The notes beneath the pieces were generated by a model that saw only the letters and a list, made by a program, of their open reading frames with translations, ran no database searches and had not been told where the DNA came from. A stretch of DNA of 64,000 nt from positions 1,798,001 through 1,862,000 of the forward strand of contig NC_026657.2 in assembly GCF_000004075.3 (NCBI RefSeq), in the 5' to 3' direction. The position numbers were made by a program, and so were the translations under genes. The stretch is from Cucumis sativus. Taxonomy: Eukaryota > Streptophyta > Magnoliopsida > Cucurbitales > Cucurbitaceae. Positions 1-10,737 of the stretch are shown here, piece by piece; position 1 is the stretch's first letter, and the number at the start of each line of letters is the position of its first letter.

Positions 1-1190
1 TAAAAAAAAACGTCCAAGCATCTGTTATAAAGTATTTTGTTATAATTTAAAAGTTAAGATTTAGTTCATATAATTTTTTTTTGCAAATATAATGTATTTC
101 TAAAATAAAAAATGAAATCTCGAAGATCAAAGGACAAACAAACGACAAAAACTCAATACAACAAACATAGCCAAAGAGAAACTAAACCACAACTTAAGAA
201 AAAAGGTTCCACCGAGAAAAATCCTCTTGGTTTCACACGGTAGAAATCATTGACCACTTAGAGCAACACATATATCCCAATATGAGCATGTATTAAATAT
301 ATCATTAATAAGGTTAGATACTTAATTGAACTTAAAAAAAATCCATAATCAAAAGAAGATTTGTGTGCCTTTGAATGAACTATATATAGTCTAGAAAGAA
401 GAGTCCACTTCCCAAAATGTCATGGTCAATGAGTAGGAATGAGAATGGGCACCTCAAAATATGAAAATTTGACTACAAGGCCCTACAAAATTGAGGGGTC
501 GGTGCCCTAAATGGGGACCCAATCATGGTAATGTATTGAAAAAATGGGAAAAAAATGTTCTTTCCGTACACCACTAGTTAGAATTTTAGCCAATAACAAG
601 TGAAATTATGGTATTCAATTCCAAGTTGGTATCTCCCAAATCCTAACCCTTTTTCCATTCCTAATTTCAAGCCAATCAATTAAAGAGAAGAAGGAAGAAC
701 AGAAACAAAAACAAATTAGTGCACTTGTTTTCATGCAGTAAAACAAAGCATCTTCCACTTTATTTTGTTTATCATTGTATCATATAATTTAATATTCTTT
801 GTCTCCTCTCATTTGATTAAAATAAACGAGTCACATCGTATATAGATTGAGGATAACGTTCATTTAGAATTGTATGAGATTGCTCACTTTGAGCATAAAC
901 CCTAATTACTTTGTTCGTAAGTGTTGAAGTCAACTTAGTCTTCCAACACATACATTGGCCAAAAAAAAATTTGTAGAAAACTTATTAATTTATTGTTCAA
1001 AACTTCATAACTTCCAATAGTTTACGAACATGAAAGGAACTTAAAATTAAATTAAAACTAAAATGTAAATATACCTTTGTTTTTTCTCAATTCGTTGACT
1101 ACTTGAGAATGAGGTTGCACATCACAACTCCCAAGTCAATTCCTCCCCAATAAAGAAAAGAAATTGCAAGACCCTTCCGCACGCGCACGC
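1..1190. other. left-edge intergenic DNA and upstream region of the LTP-type gene
   Basis: AT-rich sequence without a coding frame or RNA gene that I can support. The last 100 bases become more GC-rich and lead into the TATA box of the lipid-transfer-type gene. I recognise no transposon ends here. Confidence 0.6.
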
Positions 1191-1195
1191 AGCAC

Positions 1196-1204
1196 TATAA
1201 ATAA
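1196..1204 (+). promoter_or_regulatory. TATA box of the LTP-type gene
   Basis: TATAAATAA lies 67 bases before the chosen ATG at 1271, a usual plant spacing that leaves room for a short 5' leader. Confidence 0.6.
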
Positions 1205-1270
1205 ATCAACCACGCTAAGGAGGCCAAACGCCAAAGGGCATTTGTTTGAGTGAGGACTTTTATCAAACAG

Positions 1271-1594
1271 ATGGTGGGCATTAGAGAGGGTCGTTGGGGA
1301 TTAGTAATGGTAGTGGTGGCAGTAATGGCGATGGGAGTGGGGGAAGTGATGGCGCTGACGGCTGCGGAATGTAAGACGGAGAGAGATATGGCGGTGAGGG
1401 AGTGTTTAGCAGTGGTGTTTGGGAGGAATCCGTCACCGGCGTGTTGCGAGAGAGCGAGAGTGAGCCATACAGAGTGCATTTGCGCAGCAGTTACGCCTAA
1501 GCTTATGACTTATGTTGATCCTAGTCGCGCCATTCGGCTCATTCAAAGCTGCGGCCGTAGAGTCCCTCGCCATTTCAAATGTGGAAGTAATTAA
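1271..1594 (+). CDS. secreted eight-cysteine lipid-transfer/AAI-domain protein
   Basis: Single-exon gene of 107 residues. Residues 1-29 form a hydrophobic signal peptide rich in Val, Met and Ala, with likely cleavage near VMA. The mature part carries the eight-cysteine motif of the bifunctional inhibitor/lipid-transfer/2S albumin family: Cys34, 45, 58, 59, 69, 71, 94 and 104, with CC and CxC in the right places. Spacing is x10, x12, CC, x9, CxC, x22, x9, which resembles type IV/VI nsLTPs except for a short second gap. Such proteins are secreted to the apoplast and bind lipids in a cavity held by four disulfides; the lipid here is unknown. The frame is open upstream to a GTG at 1250, but the first ATG is at 1271 and follows the TATA box sensibly, so I start there. 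Confidence 0.85.
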   Translation: MVGIREGRWGLVMVVVAVMAMGVGEVMALTAAECKTERDMAVRECLAVVFGRNPSPACCERARVSHTECICAAVTPKLMTYVDPSRAIRLIQSCGRRVPRHFKCGSN

Positions 1595-1604
1595 CTTCTC
1601 TAAA

Positions 1605-1624
1605 CTCTCTCTCTCTCTCTCTCT
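1605..1624. repeat. (CT)10 microsatellite in the 3' region of the LTP-type gene
   Basis: An uninterrupted CT run begins 11 bases after the stop codon, probably inside the 3' UTR. Confidence 0.85.
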
Positions 1625-3233
1625 AAATTAGAATTAGAATTTTCATAATTGATTTTGGGCTACAAAAGGGATGTTGTTCATGTGTTCTTCAATCTTTGAA
1701 TCACTAAGTTGGTTTTGAAAAAATGATTAATAAATGATGAAATTGTAAATTTTTACTATTAAAAACGAAATTTATTTTGAAAAAAATCTAAAAAAAATAT
1801 AAGAAACAATTATCTAAATCTATCATAATACATACATAAATCCTAATTTATTGTGGAAAACTTTTGAAATAGTAAAGGTCTCAATCCCAACTTAGACCAA
1901 TACTAATTGACAGGAAATAAATATAACATTTTTTTATAATTTAATATTTTAAAAAATAAATTTTATATTGGATATAAAATAAAAGGGACATTTTTTTTGT
2001 AAATATTTAAAATAATCAACTTCTTTTTCCTATTTATTTAATTTTTAATGCATATGAAACTTAATTATCTAAATATGTGATTTTTTTTTAATGACAAACT
2101 AAATAAGTGAAATTAATGTTTGTAAACGCAGGTTTTACCACTCCATGAAATATAACATTGGGATCATCCAAGCAAACGTCAAGAGAAAAGGAAAAGAAAA
2201 AGATGAATAGAGATGAAGAATTGATTGATGTGTGATTTTTTTTTCTTTTCACTTGTTTGTTTGTAATTAATTAATATGAATTGCTTTTAATTATGACCTT
2301 AGTTAAAATAAATAGACGGTTAAAGTTTGTTAAGCTTAATGTATTCAAGTTTTTCTTTATATAAATATATGAGTGAAGATATGAGATTTGAATAATTATG
2401 TCTTGTGATTATTTATTTATTTATTATTACTACTATTTTATGTGGTTTATTTAAAATAAGTTTGAGGAAATAGATTAAATATCTCAAATCTTCTAATCTA
2501 ACTTATATGTGAAGTTTATTTGAAATTTTCTTTAATTTAGTTTTCTAAAATTTTATAATGTAATATTATAAAATCATTTACTCATTGTACGTTGAAAAAG
2601 TGTAAAAATTTATTTTAAAATTATTGGAGGCTAAAACTTTTAATAAAACTTAAATTTAGTCTCTACTTTATATTATAATTGTTTTATTTTTATTTTTTTT
2701 AGTATTTTCACTATAAATTTTAAAAATATAATTACGTATTATATTTTTTATATGAAAATATTGTAATTGTTTAATCAATTTCATTAAAAGAAAACAACAA
2801 ATTTATCAAAACTGCGACCACTAAAATTGGTACTAAAATTGAATAAATTTGAAAGTTTCTATTTAACCCTAAATTAAAATAGCCATAAAATTAATTTTTT
2901 ATTCTCCGTCTCAATACGGCGTCGTTCTTTTCTCCTTCTGCGCTGACACCAACTCCTCCACTCGCCTTCATGGTAGTCGTTGACTATGATCTCTTTCATT
3001 TTGCTCTTTTGCCAATGCTCCGCCCTGATTTCAATGTCGTAACCCATCAACAACACTCGCAGAAAATTCGAAAATCGAAACTTCTACTATGAAATGTTCG
3101 AAATACGTGCAAAACCCACCTAAATTTTCACAGTCAACGCTTCTCTAGCTGGTCCCTATTCTCTAATTCGAGTCTCTGATTGCAATAAACTGGAATTACC
3201 ATCTGGGTTCTGCAGTTCGTCGCCATTTCTCAA
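1625..3233. other. AT-rich intergenic region
   Basis: Spacer between the LTP-type and cyclophilin-like genes. Most of it is A/T runs without coding signal. The last 350 bases are more GC-balanced and should contain the promoter and leader of the next gene. I saw no clear TATA box. Confidence 0.55.
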
Positions 3234-6200
3234 ATGGGTCGTAAGCCAAATGACCAAGAATCATCTCGTTTGACTCTTCCGATCTTAATTTTTGTGAGTC
3301 TCGTCTCCTGTGCCGCCGTGTACACGTTTCTCCCTCTTTTGCTCAGACTCAATGGCGGGGATCCTTCGAAACTTGAATCGTTTGCAGTGATTAGAGATGG
3401 CGATGGTGGAAATTTGGATGAAGGGGGAGAGAAATGTTGCAGGGGAATTGAGAATTTGGAGCTTTGGGGACCCGCTGTGAAGTGGGGTTCTGAATTTAAA
3501 TTCAATTCCTCTGAGCTGTGTTGTCAGGCTTGTAAGGCTATGTGTAGTGGGAATGATGGGCCTTGCTTGTGTGATACTTGGGTGTATTGTGGAGATCAAG
3601 AGAAATGTGGTCCTAAATACGGTGAAGTGAGTTCCATTAATGCTTAGTTTATGACTTTTTTTTCCTTCTAATCATTGCCTTAATCTGTTTCTGTTTTTTC
3701 AGTGTACTTTCTAATACTGTTTGCTTAGTTTAGTTAGATCGTTTTCAAAGGTTGTTTATCCTAGAGAAGAAAACACATATGTTTAACCACACGATCTTAA
3801 TCTCTGAAGTGGTTTTGTTGAGTATGAAAGAAGGCAAATCGTCTGTTCTTCCTTCAACCAATGAGAGAGAGGGAGTTTCTTTTTCTGGTCATTATGGAGC
3901 AATTTCTGTAGCTTTTATTACCTTCTGATTGTGTATTATGGACCCGGAACCAAGTTTTATGCTCTATTTGTGTAGTTGAGCCATTTGATTTATAATGCGC
4001 GTTTAACCAAGTTTTATGCTCTATTTGTGTAGTTGAGCCATTTGATTTATAATGCGCGTTTACTTAGTTTAGTTAGATAATGTCAAATGGTTTTTATCCT
4101 AGGAAAAACCCATCTGTATAATCATAAAATCTTAACCTCTGAAGTAGTTCTGTTGAGTATGAAAGAAAGCAAATCTTCTGTTCTTCCTTCAGCTAATGAG
4201 AGAAAGAGAAGTTCAGGTTTGTCAATATGAGAGCAGTTCCTGTAGCTTTTCTTGTCTTATGATTGTGCAATATGGACTTCAATCAACATTTTGTGCTTTG
4301 TGTTGTGTAGTTGAGTCAGTTGAATTTATTTGTGATTTATCTTTATTGACAGTGCTGGCTGAAGAAGCAGAAGGATACACTGGTTCCTGATCGGCAGGAA
4401 GGAGGGACGACAAGTATTTGGACTTCTGGGATTATCTTTGGGAGAGGAGAGGTATAGAATGTTTGTAATTGTTTTATCAATGAAGTAGATAGTTTTGAAT
4501 GTTCCATTCCAAATTTTATAGACACATCATGAAGAAATGGCCATTTTGTGTGCTCACCAACTCTTTAGATATAGCCTTGTTTGCGTTATCTTGAGCTGAA
4601 ATAGTTTGTTGATGGGTCTCCAATGGTTTATTTCCTAGGGAATCGTTGCGCTGGAGACGTATTATGGCACCCTTCATATCAAGGTAACATCCGTTACTTG
4701 TAGGTGCTCTAAATTCGTAGTTCTTTGGATTCTAGAGTTGACTTCTCAATTCCATCAAAACTCTCCCACCTTTCCAAACTCATAAAACTTGTGTTTCATT
4801 ATTTGTTCTAATGTTTCTTATACAGAACAGGGAATGTTTCCTCTGCTTATACTTTCGTCAACTACGTTTCAAGTTTTTGTTGTTGTTGTCTTGACCTAAC
4901 GGTTGAATATCTGAAATTTCTTTCACTCAGATCTTATCTATAGAACTCTTTAAATTACATGGCAAGCATGAATTGAAAATGTATCTCACGAGGTTCAAAG
5001 AAATGGTCCAAGATCCAGAACGACGAGTGTTATGGCTTTGTCCATTCTAAAATTGACATTCGTATGGGTAGTTTTTCTATCTAAAAGTCTTGATAACAAT
5101 GGTCCTAATTGATTAATGCATAAATTAGCACATAACAATTAACGAGTTTCAATTCTTCTTTTACTGATCTGGCATTGTATGTGTGTTTTAATTTTTCAAC
5201 AGCGTCATGCCATGTAACTTTAAAATTTTAGTTTCAAGTTCTTAGAGGATTTGTTATGTAAAATAGTTGCATTCTAAATCAGTTGTTTTATACATAATTA
5301 GTGGGCAGGTTTTTTTTTTCGTGCATCTTCATATTGTGAAAATTTACATCTTGCACGGACTTACTGTTTGTGACGTTTTCGGAATTTATACAGCTCTTCC
5401 CTGATTGTGCTCCTCATTCAGTTGCTTATATTCTTGAGTTATTGGGATTACGACATTGTGCTGGTTGTCACTTTTACCGTGCAGAGGGTAGAGGGGAATC
5501 TTGGGATTCAAAAGGAAACCACATCGAAAACGTAAGAATTCATCTCCTTTAATTTCCTGTGCATACTTGATACTTCACACTCTTGACCAAAAATTGAAAG
5601 ATAACTCGGTGCATTGGATGCATTCTATGGTTATAATCACATCTTCGTGTCTATCATATTTCATGACTTGGATATTACTCTTGGTCAGTTATAAGCTTCT
5701 GTGGTTACATTCATATAACAATTAGGCTAAGATTGCATGGTTATAATGCTCATGGGAGAGATGTAAAGGTATCAAACCACTCTTCGGATCAGTTATTAAT
5801 CTATTGGGATTAAAATATTCATGAAATCTTAGTTTGATCTGGCTGTTTGGGCATACTTTTACAAGATATTTTAGAAGGTGCTTGCAGATTTTTTTCATAG
5901 CATCAATTGTTGATAATCTTGAGGAGGGCTCTGAAAACAAAACTAGGTCCTTTATGTTGTTTATGACACGGTATGTTTTGAGTGAAAACCCCAAATAGTG
6001 ATGCAATAAATTTTAGTCCCATGGTTGTTAGTTCAAAGACAATCCATATAAGGCCATGACGTGTAACCATATCTTATTTAAATTTAACTGCAGGCTCCTT
6101 TAGGTCCTCCTTTTGCACTTGTTCAAGGAACACTGGAATCTCAAGGGATTCAGTTTAAGAAGATTCCCGTTGAAGTTTGCCCATACATAAAGCGTGGTTC

Positions 6201-6450
6201 GGTAGCATGGGTTGGTTCTGGACCAGAATTCTTCATAAGTCTTGCAAACCACCAAGAATGGAACAAAGTATATACTGTGTTTGGTTCAATTCTCCCAGAA
6301 GACATGGAAATTGCAGAGAAAATTGCACGACTCCCTACCAAGCCTGACGTTTGGAACAACATCAATGTCTCCCTGTTGCAAAAACCTGTGTCGTTACGAA
6401 TTACTAGAATGAAGAAGAGTCATGGAGAACTCAACGTGAAATCAGATTGA
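3234..6450 (+). CDS. membrane-anchored cyclophilin-like protein with Cys-rich domain
   Basis: Five coding exons: 3234-3626, 4353-4451, 4639-4683, 5394-5531, 6094-6450. All introns are GT-AG and phase 0; the product is 343 residues. Residues about 14-38 form one hydrophobic segment behind a short basic N-terminus, as in a type II membrane anchor. Residues about 67-133 are Cys-rich with CC, CxxC and CLC clusters and look like a disulfide-bonded lumenal module. From Gly165 on the chain matches the cyclophilin fold (GIVALETYYGTLHIKLFPDCAP, then FYRAEGRG). The cyclophilin catalytic Arg is kept as Arg208, but the Phe-Met-x-Gln pattern that normally follows is missing, so isomerase activity is doubtful. 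A secretory or Golgi lumenal location is inferred from the anchor and cysteines. I know of plant proteins of this build but not of a proven function. Confidence 0.8.
3723..4330. repeat. imperfect ~335-bp tandem duplication in intron 1
   Basis: Two diverged copies lie head to tail: the block starting CTTAGTTTAGTTAGAT near 3724 recurs near 4062, and CTCTGAAGT at 3802 recurs at 4137. The copies share the TGAGTATGAAAGAA stretch and end before exon 2. Both are noncoding. Confidence 0.75.
3948..4061. repeat. 57-bp perfect or near-perfect tandem repeat
   Basis: Two adjacent 57-base copies begin AACCAAGTTTTATGCTC at 3948 and 4005 and end in GCGCGTTTA. Their near identity makes this much younger than the surrounding 335-bp duplication. 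Confidence 0.9.
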
Positions 6451-8110
6451 TACTCTTACTTTGCCAGTTCTTTTTACAAGTTTTCACTCCTTGTCTTTTT
6501 TTGCTGTTTCACTCTTATATTCTACTGTGAACAATTTTTGTTATACCTCATAAAACTATCATAGTTGTATACTCATAAGAAAAAAAGAAAGAAAGAGAAT
6601 CATTTCTAGATTTGGCCGCTAAAGAGAAGAAACAAAGCTGAGTATAGAAGCATAGTAGATGAAAAGAAGGTTGCATATTAGGATTCCTATCTCTTCTTCA
6701 ATGTCTTAAAATTCAACTCATAACATTGATTTTGCAGATTTGTGTTGGAATTTGCTGAAGATATCAGAGATGATTGCCCTGCAAGATGTAAATTCTGCTA
6801 GCTGAGATGAGTATGGTTGTAAAAGAAGAAAATTTCAACTTTCATGGATATTAGAGTTCATTTAGAAGCCTTTTTAAGTTAAATTTTTTTCATATTTGTT
6901 ATATGAATGTGGCCATTAAAAAAATGGGACAGTGGGTTTATATATAATCAGAGGACTGCATAGAAAACAGTTCTCTGATGATCTTTTGTTTTTGTTTTCG
7001 AACTACATTCAGTTGATTCGCAACTGCAACCGAACTTGTGCATTTGAAATTGTTGTTCAACAGTTTATGATTTCAATAGAAAGGATATCTTGGAGATTAC
7101 CAATTATATCAATTCTTCAGTTTATGGAGGATATTCTCATAGACTCAAGGATTGGAGTTTAATGAGTGATGTGAACAAGAAGAAGAAGCATTGGTATTTT
7201 TCTTGTTGAAAATTTTTCATTTGCTCCCTCGAGTCTAAAGTTCTAAAGCTCAGATGAGTGGAGAAAAGAATTACGTATTGCAATTGACAACTATTTTATT
7301 TCTTAAAATGGAAGAAAAAGTAGTTCATAATTACTACTTTTATTAACAAATTTGTTTTGATATCTACTTTTTAAATATATACTTAATTATTTTTCATTTA
7401 ACAATATAGAAACTGTTTCATTTTAAAAAGAAAAATGAAATTAAATGGAATAAAACGAATTTATTCGATTTTGCTATATTTTGTAAATAGTTTAAATATT
7501 TTACTATATTTAAAAATTCATCTCTTTTTTTATATATATTTAAAGAAAGAATGAAAATTATTAAACTAACTTTGAACTATAGCAAAATGAATAAAAATGT
7601 TCATAAAATATAGAACTTATCACTGTACCATTATGAATTGCAATATTTTATTGTATTTGTTTTCATTTTACTTTATACTTTTAAGGATATAATTTGACTA
7701 CAAAATTTTAATTTTCTATTAAAGCAAAAAAGAATGAAAAAGCATAGTAAAACTATTTTCAAAGCAAAACAAAGTAAAATGAAAGCAAAAATTGTTATTA
7801 AACATTATTCATATATTTCTCATAATGATAAGATAAGATGCTATTGCTATTGACATTAGGATTTATTAAATTTTGACATAATTCTATAATCCTTTTCGGG
7901 TAGCTCTTTTCTCTCGAGGTGTTATTAGAGCGACAAATAATGATATTCATTGTATTAAAAAATAAAAATAAATGGTACTTTATTAATAATAATACGTGAA
8001 TATAAAATGGTTATTTATCCATTCATGATTTTTGAGCATGTCAGGTTCAGTTTTCAAATTGGCGCTTTCATTGGTGACAATGAAAGGCGTATAAAGTGTA
8101 TTAACGTTTG
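6451..8110. other. 3' region of the cyclophilin-like gene and AT-rich spacer
   Basis: The first several hundred bases probably include the 3' UTR. From about 7300 to 8000 the sequence is very AT-rich with A- and T-runs. A 76-codon open frame at 6932-7162 has no recognisable domain and I do not call it a gene. Confidence 0.5.
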
Positions 8111-8115
8111 GCGGT

Positions 8116-8192
8116 CGAACACGTGGTCTACAACCCAGTATCTTGATCGACGGTCATATTGAACACGTGGTCTACAACCCCAGTATCTTGAT
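8116..8192. repeat. two 44-bp-spaced repeats carrying CACGTG G-boxes
   Basis: GAACACGTGGTCTACAACCC is followed by CAGTATCTTGAT in both copies, with CACGTG at 8120-8125 and 8164-8169. The second copy has one extra C. ACACGTGG is a G-box/ABRE-type core, but no gene start is clearly served by it. Confidence 0.75.
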
Positions 8193-8418
8193 GAGTGGAC
8201 ATTTTGACATTTGGGTTGTAGATCGTCTCACATGTCATTAATGATGGATGCAACGAATCAACACAACGTCTTTTCTTTGCTTTTGTGTTTGGTCTTGGTG
8301 CCGTTATTCTTTTCTTATTAGGTTGTTGCAACTCACAGTGTATTTCTAATTTTCTTTTAGTCTTTTCGTTTCTTATTCGACATAAAACATTATTAGGATC
8401 GACATCTTGATACGCCAA
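8128..8418 (-). other. unrecognised basic open frame, doubtful gene
   Basis: An open frame of about 96 codons on the minus strand encodes a Lys/Arg-rich stretch (KKRITAPRPNTKAKKRR) and ends inside the G-box repeat, whose two copies give a repeated QDTG. It has no ATG at its start, no recognised domain and no clear promoter. It may be a decayed coding fragment. Confidence 0.2.
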
Positions 8419-9250
8419 ATAAGCTCGATGTTAGCTATATGGTGGTGCATTATCCATTCACCGTAGTGTTCTTCAACTCATTCTCATACCTATACATTAG
8501 AGAATTATATCATTTATCACATACCAAATAAAACAACGTCATAACAATTTTCAACTTAAAACAAAAGCAACAATGACAATATAAATTGAAAATACCTAAA
8601 GCCCGTGCAATAACCAATTATTTGTTCATTTGCAAAAAGTGTGTTCGACAATTGTCCAGGATTCGTGCTCGAGCTCTTGAGTTTAGTAAAGAGATCTTTG
8701 CCATCTATGCCTTTGAAACTTTGTCAGATTTTCCATGGGTCGGTTCCACGGTAAAAAAGTTGTTGTTCCACACTAAAAAAGTTGTTGATCGGTTAGCCTA
8801 AACTTGATGCTAACTTATTGGTTCATTGATAACCGAAAATAACCACTAGATGAATCCATTGCTACCCAAAAAGGCATAGAACACCAAAAAAAAATTTGGT
8901 TATTTAAATAAATAAATAAATAAAAGATGTAAAAAGATAAGAGTGCTTCAACTACCCATTTTTATTTATTTTATATATTTCAAAAAAAATTGCAACAACT
9001 AACCTTAAAGTTTGAATTTGGTAATCCGTATTGATCGGGTTACCGAGTTTTCATAATATCTTAAGATTATGATGCTCAATATATCAAAATAATTTTTTTA
9101 ACTGTGATGCTCAATATATCAAAACAATTTTCTTTATAGCTAGTAAATCAATTGAATATATATATATATAAAGAGATATATACAAAAGAATATTTATATC
9201 TATTAACAAATAACAGTCCATTACCAAAGATTAGATTATTATACGTACCA
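8419..9250. other. AT-rich spacer with a short direct repeat
   Basis: No supportable gene. GATGCTCAATATATCAAAA occurs twice about 39 bases apart (near 9070 and 9108), followed by an AT microsatellite near 9160. Confidence 0.5.
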
Positions 9251-9261
9251 CTGTTTCTATC

Positions 9262-9325
9262 GATCGGATAGAGCTTGCCGGTGAGACCTCAAGGGATAGA
9301 GCTTGCTGGTGAGACCTCAAGGGGC
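9262..9325. repeat. 28-bp tandem duplication in a GC-rich patch
   Basis: GGATAGAGCTTGCCGGTGAG followed by ACCTCAAG is repeated directly with a single C/T difference. It sits at the edge of a 150-base GC-rich patch (9260-9410) in otherwise AT-rich DNA. Confidence 0.8.
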
Positions 9326-9465
9326 GGAGGTGGTGGTGGCAAGGGTGGTTGGTCGTCGGTGAGGAGAGGCCGGAGACGTAGATGGAGGGATTCGGCAGTG
9401 AGGTTCTGAGGAAAGGAAAGTTTGCTTTCTTCTTCTTTATGAAATTAATTAAGAAACTGAAGTTT

Positions 9466-9478
9466 AACTTATTTATAG
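9466..9478 (-). promoter_or_regulatory. possible minus-strand TATA box
   Basis: Read on the minus strand, CCTATAAATAAG is followed about 30-60 bases on by a CT/GA-rich leader-like stretch and then the GC-rich patch. This could promote leftward transcription, but no coding frame is obvious downstream. Confidence 0.25.
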
Positions 9479-9479
9479 G

Positions 9480-10440
9480 TTTCCAACTGTCAAGGGTATT
9501 TCTGTAAATTTAATCACCTTATTTTCATTGTTATTTATAGGGGCATTTCTGTAAAAGTGGTGCAACTGTCCATTTTCATTTTTTTTATTTTCCCGCTAAA
9601 AATCAAATTTATTATCAATTTTCTGCCAATTCCAATTCACTTTATTATTTATTATTATTATTATTTATTTGGCATTATGGTCCTTAAAACCCTAAAAAAA
9701 ACTGGAAAATAGTACGGTTTTATGAAACCTATGGCTCGAATCCGTAGTCAATTCTATTTACGATAGGAGTTGTTGATAATTGAATACAATTTTATCCATT
9801 ATTTTCATTTTTATATCCGTACGAAAATACTAATTGAAAGTATGATGAACCAATTTATCACTATCAAAAGACCTTTCATCTCGAAGTTGATAATAATTTA
9901 ATCAATTGTTTAGTACTTTATATCTTCAATTCCTCCTTAAAAAAATTGAATGGATAGATATCTATTTATAGAGAATTTTCTATAAACAATTAACTTTATT
10001 TTTGCAAATATTTTCTATATTACTTTTGCTTATGTGAATATTTTTCAAAACAACTATATAATAAAACCTAATCTCATAAATATAAAATATTTAGCAAAAT
10101 TTTAAATATACCAAAAAAAATTAAAACTATTTATCTAATATTCAAGTGAATTTAAGTTTTTTTATTATATTTTATAAATAATTTCAAATTTTTGAAGAAT
10201 AAAAAATTTAACTGATTATCAATTAATATTCTTCCGTAAATAAATAACTCAATTATTACTCTTTAAATTAATTTCCAAAACATTTTCAAAAATAAAAAAT
10301 ATTAAAATTATTTAGAAAAATATACCAACATTCATTCAACTCTATAACTTATTTAATATTTTGTTATTTAAGACAATTTCTCTTGTTATTATTTTTTAAA
10401 ATGATATTGATTTAAAGTTAAAAATCACCGTAGTCCTTCA
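9480..10440. other. AT-rich spacer upstream of the NOPCHAP1-type gene
   Basis: Mostly A/T-rich DNA with no reading frame or RNA gene that I can support. Confidence 0.6.
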
Positions 10441-10468
10441 TTTGTTTTTGGGCAGTTGACTCTTTGCT

Positions 10469-10476
10469 AAACCCTA
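10469..10476 (+). promoter_or_regulatory. telo-box upstream of the NOPCHAP1-type gene
   Basis: AAACCCTA lies 262 bases upstream of the ATG, in the presumed core promoter or leader. Telo-boxes are common in plant promoters of ribosome-biogenesis and translation genes, which fits the product. Confidence 0.5.
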
Positions 10477-10737
10477 CTTCACGTTCAGCTATTGCTGCCC
10501 AACCTCCCGTCCCAGTGGGTGCCGGAGGTCTTGTTAGGACGTCTATTCACCTCTCCCTTCCTTCCTCACCTGGAAAAGTGCTTCCGGCTGCTGCTCTCAT
10601 TGCCGACGCCACACCTTTGCTGTTGTGACCAGGTTCATCCCACTTTCTCCGCTCCTCAGTCTCTCAATTTACCTCTTATTCTTCTAAATTTGATGGTTGA
10701 AGGACTTCTTTTTCTTCACAGCTAGAAGAAGGGAAAG

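Noticed and set aside
1250-1270. GTG at 1250 as start of the LTP-type protein
   Set aside because: GTG is not a normal start for a plant nuclear gene; the first ATG in frame is at 1271 and fits the TATA box and the signal peptide.
6932-7162. 76-codon plus-strand frame after the cyclophilin-like gene
   Set aside because: No domain, no promoter, low-complexity composition; likely chance in the 3' flank.
10492-10725. Open frame in the leader of the NOPCHAP1-type gene
   Set aside because: It lacks an ATG, does not join the next exon in phase, and lies where a 5' UTR is expected.
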